DNA of 45,255 nucleotides from Balneolaceae bacterium UBA3186 (GCA_002364085.1 DEXK01000020.1:143370-188624); one strand, 5' to 3'. Counted from the first letter of the stretch, positions 14,959 through 24,467 are shown. Program-made: numbers and translations. Notes: generated from the sequence alone by a model not told the origin.

Positions 14959-16896
14959 ATGGCGAATAATAAATCTACCGATTACAAGGCTTCGAATATT
15001 CAAGTTTTGGAGGGTCTTGAAGCGGTAAGAAAGAGACCCGCTATGTACATTGGCGATACGGGTCAACGAGGTTTGCATCACCTTATTAACGAAGTAGTTG
15101 ATAACTCTATTGATGAAGCTCTCGCAGGACATTGCGACCACGTAATTGTTAAAATTAATACCGACGGCTCCATGACTATTGAGGATAATGGTCGCGGTAT
15201 CCCTGTTGACATGCATCCGAAATTGGGAATTCCTGCTGTAGAAGTTGTTCTAACTAAATTACATGCTGGAGGTAAGTTTGATAAAGACAGTTATAAGGTT
15301 TCCGGTGGGCTTCACGGTGTTGGTGTAAGTTGTGTGAATGCGCTTGCAACTGTTTTTAAAGCAGAGATACACCGTGATGGTAAGATCTATAAAATGGAAT
15401 TCGAAAAAGGGATCACTACCAAGCAGCTTTCTCAAGAAGGAAAGACTGATAAAACCGGTACCATTATTACTTTTCTTCCTGACCCTACTATTTTTACTCA
15501 AACTGTTGAGTTCAAGTTCAATATAATAGCTGACAGAATGAGAGAGCTTGCCTTTCTTAATCCAGAAATTACCATTGAGCTTATTGATGAACGAGAAGAA
15601 GACGAAGAGCTCGGAAAGGAAGTTTTTCATTTTGAAGGCGGCGTTAGTGATTTTGTTCAATACCTTGATGAAAACCGCGATTCTCATATGGACAAACCTA
15701 TTTTTATTCAAGGAGAGGTTGAGGGAGTTCCTGTGGAACTTGCCATGCAGTACAATAACTCCTATGCAGAAAATGTCCACTCTTATGTGAACAATATTAA
15801 TACTCGCGAAGGAGGCTCACACGTTTCCGGATTTAGAAGAGCTTTAACCCGGTCTTTAAAAAATTATGCCGAGAAGAATAAGATTATTAAGTCTAACAGC
15901 AAGGTCTCTATCTCGGGAGAAGATTTCAGAGAAGGAATCACTGCTGTACTTAGTGTTAAAGTTGCTGAGCCTCAGTTTGAAGGTCAAACCAAAACTAAAC
16001 TTGGAAATTCAGAGGTTCAAAGTGCTGTTGAAGTAACTGTTTACGATCAACTCAATGAATATCTGGAGCAAAATCCAAAAACAGCAAAGAAGATCATAGA
16101 GAAAGTGGTTTTGGCTGCTGAAGCCAGAGAAGCCGCCAGAAAAGCGCGACAGCTTGTACAAAGAAAAAGTGTAATGAGTGGCGGTGGACTCCCAGGAAAA
16201 TTAGCAGATTGCTCCATCAAAGACCCGGAACATTGTGAAGTATACCTTGTGGAGGGCGACTCGGCGGGCGGATCTGCAAAAATGGGCCGAAACAGAAGTT
16301 TTCAAGCTATTCTGCCTCTTCGTGGTAAGATCCTTAACGTAGAAAAAGCTAAGATCAATAAGATATTAGAGAACAAGGAAATTCAAGCCATGATTACAGC
16401 GCTGGGAACCGGTGTTGGACATGGCGATGAAGCCTTTGAAGTTGAAAAACTTCGATACCACAAGATCATAATTATGACGGATGCGGATGTTGACGGCTCT
16501 CATATTCGGACCTTATTACTGACCTTTTTCTACCGTTATATGCGCCCGCTCATCGACAACGGACACATGTATATTGCAACTCCTCCTTTGTATAGAATCA
16601 CCGTTGGAAAATCTATCGAGTACGCCTGGGATGAGGCTACCAGAGACAAAATGGTAAAAGAGCTCAAAAAAGGACGTCGTAAATTCGACATTTCTCGCTA
16701 TAAAGGTTTGGGTGAGATGAATCCAAGTCAGCTATGGGAAACAACGATGGATCCGGAAACAAGAACGCTTCAATTAGTTACTGTTGAAAGTGCCGCGTCT
16801 GCAGATCGTATGTTTTCTACTTTGATGGGTGATGATGTAGCTCCTCGTAGAGAGTTTATAGAAAGAAATGCCAAATACGCAAAAATTGATATTTAA
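14959..16896 (+). CDS. gyrB: DNA gyrase subunit B
   Basis: 645 residues, the short GyrB form without the long insertion of Proteobacteria. GHKL ATPase features are NEVVDNSIDEAL (catalytic E45), EDNGRGIPVD near 75-84 and GGLHGVGVS at 116-124. The TOPRIM motifs are EGDSAGGSAK at 432-441 and DADVDGSHI at 508-516, and the GyrA-contacting tail is present. It powers negative supercoiling with GyrA. It is followed after 36 bp by gyrA on the same strand. The upstream region has a promoter-like TTG-N19-TATTTTCG and two DnaA boxes, so supercoiling or DnaA control is plausible. Confidence 0.97.
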   Translation: MANNKSTDYKASNIQVLEGLEAVRKRPAMYIGDTGQRGLHHLINEVVDNSIDEALAGHCDHVIVKINTDGSMTIEDNGRGIPVDMHPKLGIPAVEVVLTKLHAGGKFDKDSYKVSGGLHGVGVSCVNALATVFKAEIHRDGKIYKMEFEKGITTKQLSQEGKTDKTGTIITFLPDPTIFTQTVEFKFNIIADRMRELAFLNPEITIELIDEREEDEELGKEVFHFEGGVSDFVQYLDENRDSHMDKPIFIQGEVEGVPVELAMQYNNSYAENVHSYVNNINTREGGSHVSGFRRALTRSLKNYAEKNKIIKSNSKVSISGEDFREGITAVLSVKVAEPQFEGQTKTKLGNSEVQSAVEVTVYDQLNEYLEQNPKTAKKIIEKVVLAAEAREAARKARQLVQRKSVMSGGGLPGKLADCSIKDPEHCEVYLVEGDSAGGSAKMGRNRSFQAILPLRGKILNVEKAKINKILENKEIQAMITALGTGVGHGDEAFEVEKLRYHKIIIMTDADVDGSHIRTLLLTFFYRYMRPLIDNGHMYIATPPLYRITVGKSIEYAWDEATRDKMVKELKKGRRKFDISRYKGLGEMNPSQLWETTMDPETRTLQLVTVESAASADRMFSTLMGDDVAPRREFIERNAKYAKIDI

Positions 16897-16932
16897 GCCG
16901 AGACAAAACTAAAAGGATTTACTATTTAAGAT

Positions 16933-19386
16933 ATGGCTAGAGAAAAAATTATACCTATTACTATAGAAGACGAAATGGAATCATCTTACATCGATTATTC
17001 GATGTCGGTGATTGTTTCTCGTGCGCTTCCCGATGTTCGTGACGGCTTAAAACCTGTACACAGAAGGGCGTTATTTGGAATGAGCGATCTTGGAATGCTC
17101 CATAATCGTGGCTATAAAAAAAGTGCTCGTATTGTTGGAGAGGTTCTTGGTAAGTATCACCCGCATGGTGATACTGCTGTATATGACACCATCGTAAGAA
17201 TGGTTCAGGATTTCTCTTTGAGATACCCCCTCGTTGATGGGCAGGGTAACTTCGGTTCTGTTGACGGTGATTCCGCAGCTGCCATGCGTTATACTGAAGT
17301 TCGCATGGATCGAATTGCTGAAGAGTTATTAACTGATCTGAATAAAGATACCGTAGATTTTCAATCCAATTTTGATGATACACTTGAAGAGCCAACAGTT
17401 ATGCCTGCGGCTCTGCCAAATTTACTTATTAATGGCTCCTCTGGTATTGCAGTTGGAATGGCTACAAATATGGCTCCACACAACCTAACAGAGGTTGTAG
17501 ATGGAATTACTGCTTTTATAGAAAACCAAGAGATTGAAACCAAGGAGTTGATGGAGCATATTACTGCTCCGGATTTCCCAACAGCTGGTATTATCTATGG
17601 ATATGAAGGAGTAAAAGAAGCTTATGAAACTGGTCGGGGAAAAATTACTCTAAGAGCCAGAGCCAGTACAGAAGAGTTACGCGGCGGAAGAGAACAAATT
17701 GTTATTACTGAGATTCCTTATCAGGTTAACAAGAGTACCCTTATTCAAAAAGTTGCTGAGCTTGTAAACAATGAGAAGATAACTGAGATCTCAGAAATTC
17801 GCGACGAATCTGATCGTGAGGGTATGCGCGTTGTTATTATCCTTAAGAGATCAGCGAACGCTGGTGTTGTACTTAATCAACTTTATAAGTACACACAGAT
17901 GCAAACTACTTTTGGAGTAATAAGTTTAGCCCTTGTAAAAGGCCGCCCTAAAGTAATGGGGCTTAAAGAGCTGATCTCTCATTATGTAGAGCACCGTGTT
18001 GATGTTGTTATCAGAAGAACTATCTATGACCTTGACCAAGTAGAAGCCCGCGCTCATATTTTAGAGGGCTTAAAAATTGCTTTAGATAATCTTGATGAGG
18101 TTATTAAAACAATACGTGCATCTAAAAATCCACAAGAAGCAAATGTAGAACTACGTAAGAAATTTGCTCTTACTGATATCCAGGCGAAAGCAATTTTAGA
18201 AATGCGTCTTCAAAAGTTGACTGGACTCGAGCGAGACAAAATTGATACAGAGTACCAAGAAATAGTTGAAAAGATTGAACGCTTCAGAGAGATTCTATCC
18301 AACAGAGATATTCAATTCAATATCATCAAAGAAGAGCTTCAGGATATCAAAGAAAGATACGGTGATGAAAGAAGAACTCAGGTAGTCTATTCTGCGGATG
18401 ACTTCAATATTGAGGACATGATTGCCGATGAGGATGTTGTAGTAACTATTTCTAATAAAGGCTTTATTAAAAGGATGCCCGTTAGTGGTTACCGAAGACA
18501 ACGTCGAGGTGGAAAAGGAATGAAAGGGACCACAACTCGAGATGAGGAATGGGTGGAACATTTATTCGTTGCAACCAATCATAATTACATATTATTCTTT
18601 ACTGAAAAAGGTCAATGTTATTGGCTGAAAGTATATGAGATACCGGAAGGTGGTCGTTTAGCTCGCGGACGTGCAATTGTAAATCTTATCGAAATTGATA
18701 AAGATGATCACATTAAAGCATTTGTTCCAGTTAAAACTCTTGATGATGAAGAGTATGTAAAAAAACACTCCATCATTATGGCTACAAAAGAGGGTCAGAT
18801 CAAGAAAACTTCTCTTGAGGCTTACTCTCGACCAAGAAGAGATGGAATCATAGCTATTAATATTAAAGATGGCGATTCTTTACTTGGAGCAGAGTTAACA
18901 GACGGTGATAGTAATATTATTCTTGCCAATAGAAATGGCCGGGCTATTCGATTCCACGAATCTGAAGCAAGAGAAATGGGCAGAAACACTTCCGGTGTTC
19001 GCGGTATGAATCTTGGAAAGGATGATGAGATCGTTGATATGGTTGTCATTAGAAATACCCATGAAGCCACTGTTCTTGCCATATCAGAGAATGGTTTTGG
19101 TAAGCGTTCTCTTGTAGATGATTACAGAGAGCAGTCTCGTGGCGGAAAAGGCGTAATAACACTAAAGGTTACCAAGAAAACCGGAAATCTGATTGCTCTT
19201 AAAGAAGTAACAGACGAAGACGACCTGATGATTATTACAGAAAGAGGAAAAGTGATCAGAATGGGTTGTTCAGGAATCAGAACAATGGGTAGAAATACTC
19301 AAGGTGTTCGCATTATGAGGCTGGACGACGAAGGCAATATCGCTGCCGTAACCAGAGTAGCAAATGAAGAAGAGGAAGAAGTATAG
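16933..19386 (+). CDS. gyrA: DNA gyrase subunit A
   Basis: 817 residues. The catalytic tyrosine is Y120 in AAAMRYTE, preceded by the winged helix with HPHGDTAVYDTIVRM at 76-90. The GyrA box QRRGGKG at 523-529, needed for DNA wrapping, separates it from ParC. The C-terminal beta-pinwheel carries repeats such as GRNTSGVRGM and GRNTQGVRIM, and the end is acidic (EEEEEV). The residue equivalent to E. coli Ser83 is threonine (T81); this is a natural variant here and I draw no resistance conclusion. It forms an operon with gyrB and ends at a terminator. Confidence 0.97.
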   Translation: MAREKIIPITIEDEMESSYIDYSMSVIVSRALPDVRDGLKPVHRRALFGMSDLGMLHNRGYKKSARIVGEVLGKYHPHGDTAVYDTIVRMVQDFSLRYPLVDGQGNFGSVDGDSAAAMRYTEVRMDRIAEELLTDLNKDTVDFQSNFDDTLEEPTVMPAALPNLLINGSSGIAVGMATNMAPHNLTEVVDGITAFIENQEIETKELMEHITAPDFPTAGIIYGYEGVKEAYETGRGKITLRARASTEELRGGREQIVITEIPYQVNKSTLIQKVAELVNNEKITEISEIRDESDREGMRVVIILKRSANAGVVLNQLYKYTQMQTTFGVISLALVKGRPKVMGLKELISHYVEHRVDVVIRRTIYDLDQVEARAHILEGLKIALDNLDEVIKTIRASKNPQEANVELRKKFALTDIQAKAILEMRLQKLTGLERDKIDTEYQEIVEKIERFREILSNRDIQFNIIKEELQDIKERYGDERRTQVVYSADDFNIEDMIADEDVVVTISNKGFIKRMPVSGYRRQRRGGKGMKGTTTRDEEWVEHLFVATNHNYILFFTEKGQCYWLKVYEIPEGGRLARGRAIVNLIEIDKDDHIKAFVPVKTLDDEEYVKKHSIIMATKEGQIKKTSLEAYSRPRRDGIIAINIKDGDSLLGAELTDGDSNIILANRNGRAIRFHESEAREMGRNTSGVRGMNLGKDDEIVDMVVIRNTHEATVLAISENGFGKRSLVDDYREQSRGGKGVITLKVTKKTGNLIALKEVTDEDDLMIITERGKVIRMGCSGIRTMGRNTQGVRIMRLDDEGNIAAVTRVANEEEEEV

Positions 19387-19410
19387 TTCTTCTTTTCATT
19401 TTTGATTTTC

Positions 19411-19444
19411 AAAAAGGCTTCAAATTTTTTGGAGCCTTTTTTTT
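19411..19444. terminator. Intrinsic terminator after gyrA
   Basis: AAAAAGGCTTC (19411-19421) pairs with GGAGCCTTTTT starting at 19431, with one wobble, followed by T residues. The A-rich left arm gives a T-run on the minus strand as well, so it probably also ends the WYL gene that stops at 19452. Confidence 0.75.
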
Positions 19445-19451
19445 ATGCCTA

Positions 19452-20393
19452 CTAATTTTTTTCCAACATGTCTTTAAGGAGCGACTTTCTTTTTGAAATT
19501 AGCTCGTCCGGAGAAATAATTTTGATCTTATTTCCATATTGAAGTAGCCACTCATTTACAAATGCAAGATTATCGACCTCAAAGGAAACTTTAATTTTTT
19601 TTGCATTTTCCTTTAATTTCTTAAAATTTTTAGCCGGCAGATTCGCCTTAAACCGCTTATATACTTCGTTATCTAGCATTACCTTCACTTTTTCCGATGT
19701 GCCGTCAAATCTAAAAATAAGGTCCTCTACGCTCTTTTCCTTTTTGGGCTCAAAACCTTCTTCCAAAATTTCTATATTTCTAATCCTGTCAAGGATGAAA
19801 TTTCTAAAATCCCCACGAAGATGAGAAAAGCCGATCATGTTCCAATGATCTTGATAAAACACCAAAAGATATGGGTCTACTTTCCTTGTTTTTTTTTCTC
19901 CAGACTTTGCTTCGTATAGAAATTGGATCCTCTTTTTTTGAGAGATCGCGCTACTTATCTTATACCAATTACCTCCCTCTTTCTTTTCTGATCCGAATTT
20001 CAAATACGGGTCTACTATCGTCTTATTCTGTAAAGACTCCATAAAACTCTTTAGCTCATCCGGAAGTACATTTTTTATTTTAACTTCAACGCCCTTAGCG
20101 TCTTCAACTAATCTAGCGTCTACCTGAGACTTCACAAAATTTAAACCCACAATAATGGTTGCCAGCTCATGTGACGAAAACATTAGCGGCGGAATCTTGA
20201 AACCCGGCATAACCCCATATCCACTATATTTATCCCAGGTTATTGGAACATTAATTTCCTGTAAGGCATTGAAATCTCTGAATATAGTTCTTTTACTTAC
20301 ACCAAAATACTCCGCAAACTCCTGCACAGTTTTTCTATCTTTACTTTGCTGGAGCATTAGCATGAGCTTAAGCCTTCTTTCAGAGCTATTCAT
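19452..20393 (-). CDS. WYL-domain transcriptional regulator
   Basis: 313 residues. The N-terminus is a DeoR/YafY-type winged helix (TVQEFAEYFGVSKRTIFRDFNALQEINVPI, about 22-51). The central WYL domain (about 140-215, with DPYLLVFYQDHWNMIGF) probably senses a ligand or nucleic acid, and a WCX-like C-terminal domain follows (LLQYGNKIKIISP). Such proteins repress or activate adjacent or DNA-damage-linked genes. The start overlaps the end of rsmG by 8 bp, so it is coupled to it, in the place where parA/parB often follow rsmG. Its target is not evident from the sequence. Confidence 0.9.
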   Translation of the reverse strand: MNSSERRLKLMLMLQQSKDRKTVQEFAEYFGVSKRTIFRDFNALQEINVPITWDKYSGYGVMPGFKIPPLMFSSHELATIIVGLNFVKSQVDARLVEDAKGVEVKIKNVLPDELKSFMESLQNKTIVDPYLKFGSEKKEGGNWYKISSAISQKKRIQFLYEAKSGEKKTRKVDPYLLVFYQDHWNMIGFSHLRGDFRNFILDRIRNIEILEEGFEPKKEKSVEDLIFRFDGTSEKVKVMLDNEVYKRFKANLPAKNFKKLKENAKKIKVSFEVDNLAFVNEWLLQYGNKIKIISPDELISKRKSLLKDMLEKN

Positions 20394-21033
20394 CGCGCCC
20401 CCTTTTTAATGAAACTACAGCCTTGCCCTTATAAAAAGAGTCCATATAGCCCGAGTCTAACCTTATAACATCTAAAGACACCTTGTCTTCAATTTTCTCA
20501 GCTTCCTCAAGAGCCTCTTCAAAACCTTTTAAGAAGACGATCTTTTCCCATGGTTTTGTATGTATTAAAGAATATAACTGATCCAACCTAAACGCATGTT
20601 TTGTTATCACAAAAGAATTCTTTTCAACCAGGGCTCCAGACACGTCGCCCGCATCACCACTAACCCTATCAGTTAACTCCAGCTTGCTTATCATATCATT
20701 GACTGCAAAGACCTTCTTGATTACAATATCATTTATTCGAAATCTTTTATCTTCAAAACATAAAGCAAGAGGCACACCAGGAAGCCCGCCACCCGACCCC
20801 GTATCAAACAAAGAATCTACATCTGCAAACCCTTCAACCAGACAAACGAACAAACTATGCTTAATGTGTAGCAGAATTGTTTCACGTGAAACACCCCGGC
20901 TTACCAAATTGATCTTCTTATTCCACCAAAGCAAGAGATCGGCGTAACTTTCAAGACTTGCTCTGTTTTGCAAGTAAACAGACTCAACTCTCTGCAACTC
21001 TTCTTTTGTTATGTGCCGGGCCGAGTGTTTCAC
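20386..21033 (-). CDS. rsmG: 16S rRNA (guanine527-N7)-methyltransferase
   Basis: 215 residues, usual for RsmG (GidB). The SAM-binding loop FDTGSGGGLPGVPLAL lies near residues 80-95. The N-terminal LLLWWNKKINLVSRG is typical, and the NLVSRG-VSRET stretch is where a parS site is embedded. The enzyme methylates G527 of 16S rRNA. Its start must be GTG at 21033, because the reading frame VKHSARHITKEELQ begins inside a second parS-like site. It lies 7 bp after mnmG on the same strand, the classical gid arrangement near an origin. Confidence 0.93.
   Translation of the reverse strand: MKHSARHITKEELQRVESVYLQNRASLESYADLLLWWNKKINLVSRGVSRETILLHIKHSLFVCLVEGFADVDSLFDTGSGGGLPGVPLALCFEDKRFRINDIVIKKVFAVNDMISKLELTDRVSGDAGDVSGALVEKNSFVITKHAFRLDQLYSLIHTKPWEKIVFLKGFEEALEEAEKIEDKVSLDVIRLDSGYMDSFYKGKAVVSLKRGRDE
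20878..20893. promoter_or_regulatory. parS centromere site (perfect consensus)
   Basis: TGTTTCACGTGAAACA is a full 16-bp palindrome identical to the bacterial parS consensus bound by ParB. It lies inside rsmG, encoding VSRET. parS sites cluster near oriC. Confidence 0.9.
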
Positions 21034-21041
21034 GTGAAACC
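21026..21041. promoter_or_regulatory. Second parS-like site (15 of 16)
   Basis: TGTTTCACGTGAAACC matches the consensus except for the last base. It covers the mnmG-rsmG junction, including the GTG start of rsmG, 148 bp from the perfect site. Confidence 0.82.
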
Positions 21042-22927
21042 TAACTTTTTAAGTATACCATGAGCACAGAAACATCGCTTGCTGAAACACCGCTTATCCT
21101 GCTGGCCTGACCAATGGTCTCTGGCCTAATCTTTGACATTTTTTGTAAACCCTCGGATGAAAGGCTCTTTATTCTTGTATAGTCCAGTGATTCCGGAATC
21201 GGGGTGTTTTCCTTTTGGGCAAGCTCTTCTACCATTTCGAATTCTTTCTGTATATAGCCGGAATACTTGATCTGTATTTCTGCCTGTTCAAGCACGAGTT
21301 CATTTTTCGTGATCTCAGCCACCTTGTCTTTCAATCCGCGGTCAGCGCTTATCATGTCAACTAAAGATACTTGCGGCCTGGCAAGCACCGTTTCTGCTTT
21401 TACAGGCTGACTTAGTCCCGATGTACCAAGCTTTTCTAGCTTTGTATTTAAAACCTCTGGCCTCACTGTTATTTCTGATAACAAATCGAGAAGTTTATTT
21501 ACCTGTGCTTTTTTGGCTATAACCCTTTGGTAGCGCTCTTCGCTTGCCAAACCAATTCCATATCCGATCTCTGTCAGTCTCAGGTCCGCGTTGTCTTGTC
21601 TTAACAAAATTCTGTGCTCAGCCCTAGATGTAAACATGCGGTAAGGCTCCTCGGTACCCTTATTAATAAGGTCGTCTATCAATACGCCTATATAAGCCTC
21701 TGACCTTTTTAAAATTAAGGGCTCTTTATTTTGAACCTTTAAAGCGGCATTAATCCCGGCCATCAAACCTTGGCAGGCAGCCTCTTCGTATCCGGTTGTT
21801 CCATTTATTTGACCAGCAAAGTATAAACCCTCAACCCTCTTAGTCTCCAGAGTTCTTTTAATCTGGTGTGGAGGAAAATAATCGTATTCTATTGCGTATC
21901 CGGGGCGAAGCATCACCACCTTTTCAAAACCAGGGATAGTTCTCAATGCCTCGAATTGTATATCTTCAGGCAAAGACGTTGAAAAACCATTAAGATACAT
22001 CTCATATGTATTCCAGCCCTCGGGCTCTAAAAATAACTGATGTCTATTTCTGTCTGAAAAACGGTTAATTTTATCTTCAATGCTTGGACAGTATCTAGGC
22101 CCGGTAGATTTAATTCTTCCGTTAAACATTGGACTCCTGTCAAAGCCCTTTTTTAGAACTTCATGAACCTCTTCGTTTGTATAGCCAATCCAGCAGGTAA
22201 GCTGATCTTCTCTAGCCGGTAACTCATCAGTCAAAAAGGAAAACGGTGTTGGGTTTTCATCTCCGTCTTGGACTTCTAGTTTAGAATAATCGATTGACCT
22301 TCCATCAACCCTGGGCGGCGTTCCTGTTTTTAAACGACCTACATGAAAACCCTTGTTTTCTAATGCCGATGAAATTCCTACAGACGCCCTTTCGCCTGAG
22401 CGCCCGCCTCCATAATTACTATCCCCAATATGAATCAGCCCATTTAAGAAAGTTCCGCTGGTAAGGATTACGCTTTTAGAATAGAATTTTTGTCCAGTTT
22501 GGGTTACAACACCCTCAACCCTATCCTCCTTTGAGAAAAGCAGGTCTACAACGTTATCCTGTCTAAAAAATAAGTTTTCTTTTTCTTCCAGTAGCTCCCT
22601 CATCTTTTGGGCGTAAAGCATTCTATCGCTTTGACACCTGGGGCTCCACATTGCCGGTCCCTTACTTTTATTAAGCATTTTAAACTGAACGCCTGAAGCG
22701 TCACTAACTATTCCCGACAAACCACCTAGAGCGTCTATCTCTCTTACTAACTGCCCCTTTGCAATTCCTCCCATAGCGGGGTTGCAAGACATTTTTGCAA
22801 TCGCCTCGAGATTCATTGTAATCAACAGGGTCTTTGAACCGAGCTGAGCAGCCGCTGCGGCAGCTTCACTTCCTGCGTGCCCTGCGCCTACAACAATAAC
22901 GTCGTAAGATGGATAAATAGAAGACAT
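21041..22927 (-). CDS. mnmG: tRNA uridine-5-carboxymethylaminomethyl modification enzyme MnmG
   Basis: 628 residues from the ATG at 22927. A longer frame reaches 22966, but its extra 13 residues are not part of the family, and MnmG proteins begin close to the FAD motif, here YDVIVVGAGHAGSEAAAAAA. Other hallmarks are MSCNPAMGGIAKGQLVREIDALGG, TGTPPR, YCPSIEDK and GTTGYEEAACQGL. With MnmE it makes cmnm5U at tRNA wobble positions. rsmG follows after 7 bp. Upstream lies a strong terminator that insulates it from tRNA-Asp. No internal break is seen. Confidence 0.96.
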   Translation of the reverse strand: MSSIYPSYDVIVVGAGHAGSEAAAAAAQLGSKTLLITMNLEAIAKMSCNPAMGGIAKGQLVREIDALGGLSGIVSDASGVQFKMLNKSKGPAMWSPRCQSDRMLYAQKMRELLEEKENLFFRQDNVVDLLFSKEDRVEGVVTQTGQKFYSKSVILTSGTFLNGLIHIGDSNYGGGRSGERASVGISSALENKGFHVGRLKTGTPPRVDGRSIDYSKLEVQDGDENPTPFSFLTDELPAREDQLTCWIGYTNEEVHEVLKKGFDRSPMFNGRIKSTGPRYCPSIEDKINRFSDRNRHQLFLEPEGWNTYEMYLNGFSTSLPEDIQFEALRTIPGFEKVVMLRPGYAIEYDYFPPHQIKRTLETKRVEGLYFAGQINGTTGYEEAACQGLMAGINAALKVQNKEPLILKRSEAYIGVLIDDLINKGTEEPYRMFTSRAEHRILLRQDNADLRLTEIGYGIGLASEERYQRVIAKKAQVNKLLDLLSEITVRPEVLNTKLEKLGTSGLSQPVKAETVLARPQVSLVDMISADRGLKDKVAEITKNELVLEQAEIQIKYSGYIQKEFEMVEELAQKENTPIPESLDYTRIKSLSSEGLQKMSKIRPETIGQASRISGVSASDVSVLMVYLKS

Positions 22928-22968
22928 GTCTAGCCTTGTTTTATTTAGCTTAAAATATACAAACAAAA

Positions 22969-23001
22969 AAACCCCTCACATAAACTTTATGTGAGGGGTT
23001 T
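22969..23001 (-). terminator. Intrinsic terminator of tRNA-Asp
   Basis: A nearly perfect 16-bp stem with arms AAACCCCTCACATAAA and TTTATGTGAGGGGTTT. On the minus strand it follows the tRNA by 1 nt and ends in seven T. Confidence 0.88.
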
Positions 23002-23002
23002 G

Positions 23003-23076
23003 CGATCCGGAAGGGACTCGAACCCTCGACCTCCTGCGTGACAGGCAGGCGTTCTAACCAACTGAACTACCGGACC
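23003..23076 (-). tRNA. tRNA-Asp (GTC)
   Basis: 74 nt on the minus strand. The acceptor stem GGTCCGG/CCGGATC contains one G-T pair. The D-arm TTCAGTTGGTTAGAA, the anticodon loop CTGTCAC with anticodon GTC, and the T-arm GAGGGTTCGAGTCCCTT are all regular. The discriminator is G. CCA is not encoded. The anticodon gives aspartate. It stands alone, followed by its terminator. Confidence 0.95.
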
Positions 23077-23144
23077 TTTTTGAGAGCCCTAAATATACGG
23101 TTGATTTCCAAAGTAAGTCAACCATTTATTGAAATCTTTTTTAA

Positions 23145-23690
23145 TTATTTAGCCAACTCTTTTTTTACTGCTTTTACCAACTCTACGCTTTGTGGTTTTA
23201 CTTTACTTCTAAACCTTCTGGTTAACTCACCATCTTTTGAAATCAAAAACTTTTCAAAGTTCCATTTTATATCTCCTGAAAAGTCTTGGTTGTCCAGTGA
23301 AGTTAAATAGCGGAATAGTTCTGATTGGTCATCACCTACCACTGATACTTTTGAAAACATCGGAAATTCAACACCATATTCTAACGTGCAAAACTCTTTA
23401 ATCTCTTCATTAGAGCCGGGCTCCTGACCCTTAAAATTATTAGCAGGAAAACCCAGTATTACCAAGCCATCGTCTTTGAATTCCTCATAGAGAGCCTGCA
23501 AGCCTTCGTATTGAGGAGTATATCCACATTTCGAAGCAACATTTACTATTAGAACCGCTTGCCCTTTATATTCTTCCAGAGAAACAACCTTTCCGTCTAT
23601 ATTCTCAACTTTAAACTCATAAATAGATGCGCGATCATTAGTAAAGCTTCCAAACATTGTAACCAGTAAAAAAATTAGTAGTTCTTTCAT
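23145..23690 (-). CDS. Glutathione peroxidase-family thiol peroxidase, probably exported
   Basis: 181 residues of the GPx family: the peroxidatic cysteine C55 in VASKCGYTPQYEGL, then GFPANNFKGQEPG with the active-site glutamine near 89, FC101TLEYGVEFPMF with a likely resolving cysteine, and WNFEKFL near 143. It has cysteine instead of selenocysteine and so probably uses thioredoxin. Residues 1-20 are hydrophobic (LLIFLLVTMFGSF), so it may be secreted to the periplasm or anchored. It lies 68 bp upstream of tRNA-Asp on the same strand and is divergent from the exported protein at 23751. It defends against peroxides. Confidence 0.9.
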   Translation of the reverse strand: MKELLIFLLVTMFGSFTNDRASIYEFKVENIDGKVVSLEEYKGQAVLIVNVASKCGYTPQYEGLQALYEEFKDDGLVILGFPANNFKGQEPGSNEEIKEFCTLEYGVEFPMFSKVSVVGDDQSELFRYLTSLDNQDFSGDIKWNFEKFLISKDGELTRRFRSKVKPQSVELVKAVKKELAK

Positions 23691-23750
23691 GAAATATAAC
23701 CTTTGTTTATCGTTTACCTTTTAAAGGTAGATTTAATTAAGTTCATTCCC

Positions 23751-24467
23751 ATGAAATCATTTTTTCTTTTATTAATTTTAATAATTGTTCCCAATCAGAC
23801 TTTTGCTCAGATGTTTTCCGTTGGTGAGACGGCATCCGACCCCAGAAACCCCTCTTCGACCTATTTCAGAATGGGCCTTAGCCCGGTAAATTTTAACTTC
23901 ACCGGTGAAAACTCAAGTTTAACTCCTTCCGAAAGGCTGGATTTTGAGTCAACTGCTCTTACTTTAATTTTTGAGAATCCGGCGCTTAATGCTTCATTAA
24001 GCTTTGCAAATGGATTAACAGGTGCGGATGAAGAAAAATATTTGAATCTCTCTATAGACTATCTAAACCGGTTATCATTCGTAAGAAGCCAAAATATACA
24101 AGCGGGAATTCCATTCGGTTTAAATTCTAATCTAGTTAGCGTTAGAAACGATCAAGAAAACAACGATTTTAGCCAAACCGTGGTCGCTTTTGGTGCAGGG
24201 GCATTTCTTTCTTTCACCAATTCTAAACAGTTTTCTTTCGTGATAGAAGGCATACCGGCGTACGGATTTAGCAACTCCAAAGGAGGGCTTTTCGGAGGGT
24301 CTAATAAAAGCCTTTTATTAAGAACACGCCTCAACTTTCTAAGTCTTATTGGTAACAAAGGATTAAGTTTGGGATATGATTATAAATTCTCTTCTTACGA
24401 CCTTGACGTAGACGATTTTGATTATGATCTTACCTATCACCGATTAACTTTAGGAATTTCTCTTTGA
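23751..24467 (+). CDS. Exported, barrel-like protein of unknown function
   Basis: 238 residues from the ATG at 23751; the frame also reaches 23703, but the signal peptide MKSFFLLLILIIVPNQTFAQ begins here. The mature protein is rich in alternating beta-like segments and ends with an aromatic strand (LDVDDFDYDLTYHRLTLGISL), which suggests a small outer-membrane beta-barrel. I recognise no named family. Its TGA overlaps the likely TTG start of the next gene, and that gene in turn overlaps the MBL hydrolase, so the three are probably one coupled unit. It is divergent from a peroxidase. Confidence 0.65.
   Translation: MKSFFLLLILIIVPNQTFAQMFSVGETASDPRNPSSTYFRMGLSPVNFNFTGENSSLTPSERLDFESTALTLIFENPALNASLSFANGLTGADEEKYLNLSIDYLNRLSFVRSQNIQAGIPFGLNSNLVSVRNDQENNDFSQTVVAFGAGAFLSFTNSKQFSFVIEGIPAYGFSNSKGGLFGGSNKSLLLRTRLNFLSLIGNKGLSLGYDYKFSSYDLDVDDFDYDLTYHRLTLGISL

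Noticed and set aside
22928..22966. Longer N-terminus for mnmG
   Set aside because: The extra 13 residues lie outside the family and run up to the tRNA-Asp terminator.
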